This document shows, one piece after another, positions 59,304 through 64,000 of a stretch of DNA of 64,000 nucleotides. Positions within the stretch are counted from its first letter, which is position 1. Each line of letters begins with the position of its first letter. Origin of the DNA: a virus; the IMG/VR virus record IMGVR_UViG_3300032246_001533, positions 1 through 64,000 of that record. The stretch is one strand, 5' to 3'. The translations under genes and the position numbers were made by a program. The notes beneath the pieces are model-generated. The model saw nothing but the letters and a program-made list of their open reading frames with translations, did no database searches and had not been told where the DNA came from.

Positions 59304-59480
59304 ATGGAAAAAGCAGAGTTAATAATTACTGCTCTACAGCAACGTATTGGCGAAATTGTTTCTGATTATGAAACACGCATTGCCGTGCTCAGAGCTGATT
59401 TAACGCAATTAATGGATAAAGAGAAAGCTAAGGAAGAATATGCTGAATCTCTTCAAGAAAAAACTAGTCAAAGAAACTAA
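59304..59480 (+). CDS. Small coiled-coil protein
   Basis: 58 residues: MEKAELIITALQQRIGEIVS then a helical remainder. AGGTAAAA precedes the ATG. It overlaps the next gene by 41 bases in another frame. It may pair with the preceding coiled-coil protein. No family recognised. Confidence 0.65.
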   Translation: MEKAELIITALQQRIGEIVSDYETRIAVLRADLTQLMDKEKAKEEYAESLQEKTSQRN

Positions 59481-59835
59481 AATAGCGTCGTTTGTACCAA
59501 GCGGTTTAATTGGATTAAACGCTGGCTCTTTTTATTACGTAAAGGGAAACAAAAGATTTAAATTTGTTTCAGAAAGAGCTATGAAATCTTGGTGCCTTCC
59601 TATTTTAAAAATTGATGCTGCATTTTTAAACCGTTTAATTTCAGGTGGAACCCTGGGATTTAGAGACGGTTCTTTGGTCCAAGACATATCAGATGGTAAA
59701 ATATATCTTATAAGCAATTCAAAAAAACGACACATTTTAAACCCAGATGTGCTAGAATGGTTTGAAGCAGATATAATTAAAGCTTCACAAAAAGAAATAT
59801 TAATACATACAGAGGGGGAGCCAATAGATGAGTAA
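59440..59835 (+). CDS. Hypothetical protein with two short beta repeats
   Basis: 131 residues. SFYYVKGNKRFKFVSERAMK and GKIYLISNSKKRHILNPDVL are two versions of a Y-x-x-x-x-x-K-R-x-x-x-x motif, which I associate with surface or cell-wall proteins. CTAAGGAAGAAT upstream sets the start. It is in the possible lysis/structural cluster. Confidence 0.6.
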   Translation: MLNLFKKKLVKETKIASFVPSGLIGLNAGSFYYVKGNKRFKFVSERAMKSWCLPILKIDAAFLNRLISGGTLGFRDGSLVQDISDGKIYLISNSKKRHILNPDVLEWFEADIIKASQKEILIHTEGEPIDE

Positions 59836-60241
59836 CAAAATAATTCAATCCGATAATGCTGTAATTGATTACACAACTATCTCTGTAATGATTGATACTT
59901 TAAACAAACAGCAAAAAGCTATTGAAGATTTACAAGCAACTGTAAATGGAACAGTAACAACAGTTGATCTTATTTCAGGAAAAGTAACAGAAACAACTGG
60001 ATCAAAAAAAGCAATTGGTAGTGCGGTTCAGATTACGGGAAAAACAGTCAAGGTAGATTTTGGTTCAAATTTTACACAAAAACCAAGTTCTGTAGTTGGA
60101 ACAGTTTTATCAAATACTGGAACTCCAGCATATGCTTTTGTAAGCTCTACTGTTACAAGTACACAGGCTATATTTACAATAGTGACAAGCTCAACAACCT
60201 ATAAAGGCATGTACCTTTATTGGATGGCATACGGAATTTAA
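59828..60241 (+). CDS. Small structural-like protein
   Basis: 137 residues. An N-terminal helix (VMIDTLNKQQKAIEDLQATV) leads to a beta domain (AVQITGKTVKVDFGSNFTQK), the plan of many short trimeric phage tail proteins. GGGGGAG lies upstream. Confidence 0.6.
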   Translation: MSNKIIQSDNAVIDYTTISVMIDTLNKQQKAIEDLQATVNGTVTTVDLISGKVTETTGSKKAIGSAVQITGKTVKVDFGSNFTQKPSSVVGTVLSNTGTPAYAFVSSTVTSTQAIFTIVTSSTTYKGMYLYWMAYGI

Positions 60242-60501
60242 TGTACAAGCCTATCAAGTTTTGGAATAAACAAGATAGTAAAATTAGTAAAGAAGGTTAC
60301 GTTTTGGTAAAAGCTCCAGAGCATCCTAAAAATTTTAAAGGTTGGTATTATGAGCACCGACTTATTATGGAAAAAGAAATTGGTAGAGTTTTGCAAGATT
60401 GGGAAACAATTCACCATATAAATGAAAATAAGTTAGATAATAGATTAATTAATCTATTTTTATGCTCAAGAATAGAGCATAATAAAGCACACGTTGCTTG
60501 A
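60241..60501 (+). CDS. HNH homing-type endonuclease
   Basis: 86 residues from ATG 60241 (TAATG). EHRLIMEKEIGRVLQDWETI then HHINENKLDNRLINL is the HNH/HN motif of homing enzymes (H58-H59, N61, N71). It is inserted between genes, not inside one, and might be mobile. Its codons do not differ from its neighbours. Confidence 0.82.
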   Translation: MYKPIKFWNKQDSKISKEGYVLVKAPEHPKNFKGWYYEHRLIMEKEIGRVLQDWETIHHINENKLDNRLINLFLCSRIEHNKAHVA

Positions 60502-60527
60502 CAAAAAACAATAAATTACGCTACAAT
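60498..60527 (+). promoter_or_regulatory. Consensus sigma-70-like promoter
   Basis: TTGACA (60498-60503), 18-base spacer, TACAAT (60522-60527). It begins within the last codon of the HNH gene and drives the phosphoesterase gene. AAAGGA as ribosome site. Confidence 0.7.
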
Positions 60528-60552
60528 TAACTAAACCTAAACAAAGGACTAT

Positions 60553-61314
60553 ATGACTAATGATTTAAAATGGATGATGGTATCGGATATTCACTTCCCC
60601 CGCCATGATCCAAGAAAAGTAGAACTATTCATGAATGTTATGAAGTGGTTTAAACCAGACTCTGTTGATTTGCTAGGCGACATTGATGATGCAGATTCAA
60701 CATCACGATGGGCTGCAGAATATCCTGCAGAGTTTTCAATTCCAGTAAGCGATGGTGGTGTTACAGGGACAAGAGATTTTCTTGCGGACCTTCGTAAAAT
60801 TGCTGGAACAAATGCAGATTTACATTTTCATGACGGTAATCACGGCTGGACAAGACATGGTGATTATTTAGCAAAAAAAGCTCCAGCATTTCTAGAATTC
60901 ATTACACCAGATTCACTCTATGAATATAAAAAACACGGCATTAACTGGCACGAATATAACGAGCCACCTGTTAAACGCTTTGGTGATATGTATGGTCATC
61001 ATGGTGAGTCCATTTCAAAACACTCTGGAGAATCAGTTCGTAATGACGTAAACAACTGGGGAGTATCCTTAGTTCGTGGACACTCTCATCGCATGGGTGC
61101 CTATTATCAAACATACAATATTACGGGGCAAGAGCTTCGTGGATATGAAATAGGACATCTTTGCGATGAAACTAAAATGGATTATTCCATTCAAAAAAAC
61201 TGGCAGGCGGGATTTGCAATAGCACACGTTGTTAATGATTATCCGCATATGCAGTTAATTCAAATTACACGAGATTATACTTGTGTAGTTGACGGTAAAA
61301 CATTTACCGCATAA
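60553..61314 (+). CDS. Calcineurin-like metallophosphoesterase
   Basis: 253 residues. D12-x-H14 (SDIH), G42-D43 (LLGDID), G95-N96-H97 (DGNHGW), a later GHHGES and G176-H177-S178-H179 give all metal ligands in order. Such phage enzymes split phosphoesters in nucleotides, DNA ends or proteins. The substrate is unknown. The strong separate promoter suggests high expression. Confidence 0.9.
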   Translation: MTNDLKWMMVSDIHFPRHDPRKVELFMNVMKWFKPDSVDLLGDIDDADSTSRWAAEYPAEFSIPVSDGGVTGTRDFLADLRKIAGTNADLHFHDGNHGWTRHGDYLAKKAPAFLEFITPDSLYEYKKHGINWHEYNEPPVKRFGDMYGHHGESISKHSGESVRNDVNNWGVSLVRGHSHRMGAYYQTYNITGQELRGYEIGHLCDETKMDYSIQKNWQAGFAIAHVVNDYPHMQLIQITRDYTCVVDGKTFTA

Positions 61315-61335
61315 TATAAATAGGAGAAATAAAAT

Positions 61336-61602
61336 ATGAAGATTAATCAAGCAATGATTGAATCTTATGCACGTAACTTGCTGGGCCAACTTATTGGTGC
61401 AGCAACAATTGTTTCAGCAGCAACAAATGTTTCTATTCAAAATTTTGGTGGACACGAAGTATTGCTAGTTGCAAACGCACTTTGGGCATCACTTGTCCCA
61501 GTAGTAATTAGATACGTTAATAAGAAAGATCCAGCATTTGGACTTATCGCAGAAGTAGCTACAGCTAAAGTAACAAAAAAGTTGGGTAAAGCTGCTAAGT
61601 AA
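61336..61602 (+). CDS. Holin-like two-helix membrane protein
   Basis: 88 residues. Two hydrophobic stretches (LLGQLIGAATIVSAAT at about 15-30, VLLVANALWASLVPVVIRYV at about 42-61), followed by a Lys-rich tail. This matches small actinophage holins, but the endolysin is far away at 11539, so it may not be the lysis holin. GGAGAAATAAAAT precedes the ATG. Confidence 0.6.
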   Translation: MKINQAMIESYARNLLGQLIGAATIVSAATNVSIQNFGGHEVLLVANALWASLVPVVIRYVNKKDPAFGLIAEVATAKVTKKLGKAAK

Positions 61603-61622
61603 TTAACAGCCAAAACTAAATA

Positions 61623-61808
61623 ATGTTAACGTGTAAAAGATGCAAAGGACGAGTATTTGTTGATAGAGTTTATTCCCAGAACCTTCGGATCGAATTGTAT
61701 TGCATCATGTGTGGGAAAAGATGGATGATCAGAAAAGATAATAGGTTCGCATCATGGGCAACAAAACAAGAAGAGATACTTCATCACGCCTACGGTATTT
61801 TTACCTAA
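61623..61808 (+). CDS. Zinc-ribbon miniprotein
   Basis: 61 residues: MLTCKRCKGRVFVDRVYSQN then ELYCIMCGKRWMIRK. CKRC and CIMC (about 4-7 and 27-30) bind one zinc. Seen in many marine phages without known role. It overlaps the next gene by 55 bases. Confidence 0.7.
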   Translation: MLTCKRCKGRVFVDRVYSQNLRIELYCIMCGKRWMIRKDNRFASWATKQEEILHHAYGIFT

Positions 61809-62269
61809 ATGGTAAATTACACAAGGCTATACGTCGTTCCCGTCCCGAAGACCTAATTATTGCTTGGGATTATCAGTTGGAGAAGCGTGTTGCTTATAAT
61901 TTAACAGATGTTATTAAAAATAAACAACACGCCTATCCAATTAAAGAAGTTGTTAAAATAATTGGAAAACATGAAGATACAATTAAGTTGCATTTATATA
62001 AAGGAGATTTAAAATTTCCACAAAGAATTTATTCTTTAAATGGAAATAGAACTCCAGGAAAATATTTTTGGAGTGAAGACGATATTAGACAAATGCATGA
62101 TTTTTTTAAAACAGTACACAGGGGTAGGCCAAGAAACGATGGCGGTATAACTCCAGGAGATATGCCAAGCAGAGCAGAATTAGAAGCAATGATTAAACAA
62201 GAAAACATTTTATATATTAAAAATAACGACGGGGAATTTGTCCCAGTTTGGAAGCAGCCTGAATGGTAA
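61754..62269 (+). CDS. HTH-type DNA-binding protein
   Basis: 171 residues. AYPIKEVVKIIGKHEDTIKL is a helix-turn-helix, followed by HLYKGDLKFPQRIYSLNGNR and a basic HRGRPRNDGG stretch (AT-hook-like GRP). MerR or excisionase-like binding is likely. Next to small replication genes. Possible regulator of replication or transcription. Confidence 0.7.
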   Translation: MGNKTRRDTSSRLRYFYLNGKLHKAIRRSRPEDLIIAWDYQLEKRVAYNLTDVIKNKQHAYPIKEVVKIIGKHEDTIKLHLYKGDLKFPQRIYSLNGNRTPGKYFWSEDDIRQMHDFFKTVHRGRPRNDGGITPGDMPSRAELEAMIKQENILYIKNNDGEFVPVWKQPEW

Positions 62270-62493
62270 ATGAAAAATTAAGTAAAGAAGCAAAGCACAC
62301 ACTAGATCAATCATTAAAAGTTTTAGAGTATGCTATGGAATTAGCTTTACAAAAAGATGACCTAGATGCTATGATAGCAATATCAGATAGATTGATGATG
62401 TTGTATCAACATCTAGCGGACAAAAACCCTAGAAAATTTAAACCAGGTTTTGCATTAGTTGAAAAGGAAGAAAAAAATGAGCAGCCAGAGTAA
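62263..62493 (+). CDS. Small helical protein
   Basis: 76 residues: MVNEKLSKEAKHTLDQSLKV then a helical remainder. Overlaps both neighbours. No family recognised; probably belongs to the replication operon. Confidence 0.65.
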   Translation: MVNEKLSKEAKHTLDQSLKVLEYAMELALQKDDLDAMIAISDRLMMLYQHLADKNPRKFKPGFALVEKEEKNEQPE

Positions 62494-62695
62494 TATAAAG
62501 GTTGACTTACAATTTACTCGCAATTTAGGCAATTATGAAAGCCTTAAGGTTGGTATTGGAATTGAAGATTTTCAACGTGCTGGAGAAACTATTGATGAAG
62601 CAACTAATCGGGTTTATGCTTTTGTTGAAAAAAAATTAATGGAAAAAGTTTCTGAAATAGAAGAAGAATTAAAAAGTAATAAGGGAAGCAAATGA
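62477..62695 (+). CDS. Small helical protein
   Basis: 72 residues from ATG 62477 (MSSQSNIKVDLQFTRNLGNY). GGAAGAAAAAA lies before it. A longer frame in the same phase was not used because its start lacks a ribosome site. IDEATNRVYAFVEKKL is a helix. Unknown function. Confidence 0.65.
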   Translation: MSSQSNIKVDLQFTRNLGNYESLKVGIGIEDFQRAGETIDEATNRVYAFVEKKLMEKVSEIEEELKSNKGSK

Positions 62696-63024
62696 CAAAA
62701 GATGAAGCAAAACTTGCCTACGGTTTAGTTTCACTTTATTGCACTATGTATAAAGAAAAATATGGAAAAGCTCCAGTTGTTAATAAGTACAGAGAAAAGT
62801 GGGCAATGCAAGATGTCATAGATAGTGTTGGTTATGACAGAGCAAAAGTATTACTTGATTATTATTTTAAAGTAACAAATAGAGGACATGCTATATCTTG
62901 GTTTTTTTATAATTTTGAAAAATTAGATATAACATTGCAGCAAGCAGAAGAAGATAAAACAAGAAGAGAATTAATTAGAAGCAAGACTAGAGCTATGGTT
63001 GAAGAAAGAGACAATGAACACTGA
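62692..63024 (+). CDS. Conserved phage replication-linked protein
   Basis: 110 residues: MTKDEAKLAYGLVSLYCTMY then YKEKYGKAPVVNKYREKWAM. Helical; overlaps the helicase start by 11 bases. Position fits a helicase loader or primase-associated factor, but the sequence alone does not show it. Confidence 0.65.
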   Translation: MTKDEAKLAYGLVSLYCTMYKEKYGKAPVVNKYREKWAMQDVIDSVGYDRAKVLLDYYFKVTNRGHAISWFFYNFEKLDITLQQAEEDKTRRELIRSKTRAMVEERDNEH

Positions 63025-64000
63025 ATCAGCAGTAATAACATCAGTTTGTAAAAATAAAGATATCTCTACTGTTCTTGCTGAAAATATTGATGAAGTTTTT
63101 ACATCTCACAGAGATGTTTGGGAAGGACTTAAATCTTATTATTTAAAGTTTAAATCAGTTCCAGATGTTTCAGTACTTACAGAAAAATTTAAAGATTTTG
63201 AACCAACAAATGTCAAAGGCGAGACTGCATATTATTTAGACCAACTTAAAAATGAATATCTTGCAAGTAGGTTGCGAAATCTTCTTTTAAGTTCAGGCGC
63301 TAGTTTAAAAACAGAAGCATCAAGTCGAGTTATTCTTCAAATGCAATCAGAGCTTAATTCTCTAGGAAAGCTAACCTCTGCTGTTAGAGATGTTGATTTA
63401 ACAGACTTTAAGCTTGCAGAAAAACACTTTGAGTCTGTCAAAAATCGTTCTGATGCAATGGGCGGAAGCCCAGGAATCATGACAGGGTTTAAAGCTATAG
63501 ACTACGCATATCCCACTGGAATGGCTCCAGGGCACCTAATTGTTATGATTGGTTGGCCAGGTAGGGGTAAGACTTGGATGAGCTCCTATTTGGCTTGTAA
63601 GGCATGGGAACAAGGCTTTAAACCTATGATCATATCTCTTGAAATGACACCAGAAAATATGCGTGACCGCATATATACCATGTTGGGCTCAGGTTTATTT
63701 AAAGCATCAGATTTTTCAAGAGGACAAGTAGACATAAGTTCATTTGATGATTGGGCTACAAAAAAGTTTAAAGATAAGAATCAATTTATATTAGTATCTA
63801 ATGAAGGAACTGGACAAGTAACTCCAAATACAGTTCAGGCCAAAATTGACCAGCATAAACCAGATCTTGTAATTCTTGATTATCATCAATTATTTAATGA
63901 CTCATCTGGAGCTAAATCAGAAGTAGAAAGAAATAGAAATATTTCTCGTGACTTTAAATTGCTTGCAGTAAGAAATAATATTCCAATTATTGATATTACC
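63014..64000 (+). CDS. Replicative DnaB-like helicase, 3' end cut by window
   Basis: 329 codons visible from ATG 63014. N-terminal helical domain to about 145, then MTGFKAIDYAYPTGMAPGHL (156-175), Walker A GWPGRGKT (180-187), SLEMTPENMRDRI and Walker B LVILDYHQLF (about 285-294). This is the RecA-like core of DnaB/gp4-type helicases. It opens the fork for phage DNA replication. The reading frame runs off the right edge. Confidence 0.92.
   Translation, partial: MNTESAVITSVCKNKDISTVLAENIDEVFTSHRDVWEGLKSYYLKFKSVPDVSVLTEKFKDFEPTNVKGETAYYLDQLKNEYLASRLRNLLLSSGASLKTEASSRVILQMQSELNSLGKLTSAVRDVDLTDFKLAEKHFESVKNRSDAMGGSPGIMTGFKAIDYAYPTGMAPGHLIVMIGWPGRGKTWMSSYLACKAWEQGFKPMIISLEMTPENMRDRIYTMLGSGLFKASDFSRGQVDISSFDDWATKKFKDKNQFILVSNEGTGQVTPNTVQAKIDQHKPDLVILDYHQLFNDSSGAKSEVERNRNISRDFKLLAVRNNIPIIDIT

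Overview
The window is a 64 kb piece of a tailed double-stranded DNA phage genome, low in GC. It carries an HK97-type portal, protease and capsid, one major tail protein, a 1665-residue tape measure and no sheath gene, so a long-tailed siphovirus is likely. The host is probably an actinobacterium. This is an inference from several mRNAs that look leaderless, CRP/GlxR-like palindromes, a B12-dependent ribonucleotide reductase and many tiny proteins of actinophage style. Neither window edge is a genome end: the first gene and the last gene (DnaB-like helicase) are both cut.

Layout. (1) 1-12249, minus strand: about 35 mostly tiny genes in short overlapping operons, with one tRNA-Asp, a DUF932 protein, a YubB/Api92-like protein, many zinc-ribbon miniproteins, at least four tiny single-helix membrane peptides, an HNH nuclease, a 2OG-Fe(II) oxygenase and a secreted lysozyme-like endolysin. 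These operons are driven by one repeated promoter design, TGTCAG-N10-extended -10, found 15 times with fixed spacing. Nine CRP-like palindromes lie upstream of the operons. (2) 12323-15309, plus strand: a glycosyltransferase and class II ribonucleotide reductase. (3) 15370-23802: fibre and adhesin genes with collagen-like G-x-Q-G-T-T-G repeats, glycine-rich domains and fibronectin-like domains. (4) 23795-30622: an enzyme island with an APS-kinase/nucleotidyltransferase fusion, DUF2061 membrane protein, sulfotransferase, a truncated second sulfotransferase, GT2 and DXD glycosyltransferases, a GH130-like protein, an FkbM methyltransferase and a TPR-like protein. (5) 30671-33867: another collagen-like fibre and a LamG-like protein. 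(6) 33919-43291: portal, protease with embedded scaffold, major capsid, head-tail connectors, tail terminator, major tail protein and frameshifted tail chaperones. (7) 43291-58266: tape measure, distal tail and minor tail proteins. (8) 58317-64000: small genes, second 2OG-like protein, HNH nuclease, calcineurin-like phosphoesterase, holin-like protein, DNA-binding protein and replicative helicase.

My best candidate for a little-described system is the sulfation/glycan island set among the fibre genes. It would let the phage make or use activated sulfate and sugars to decorate either its own fibres or the host surface. The second is the early-promoter architecture of the left arm. No terminase gene was found at its usual place before the portal, so it should lie outside the window.
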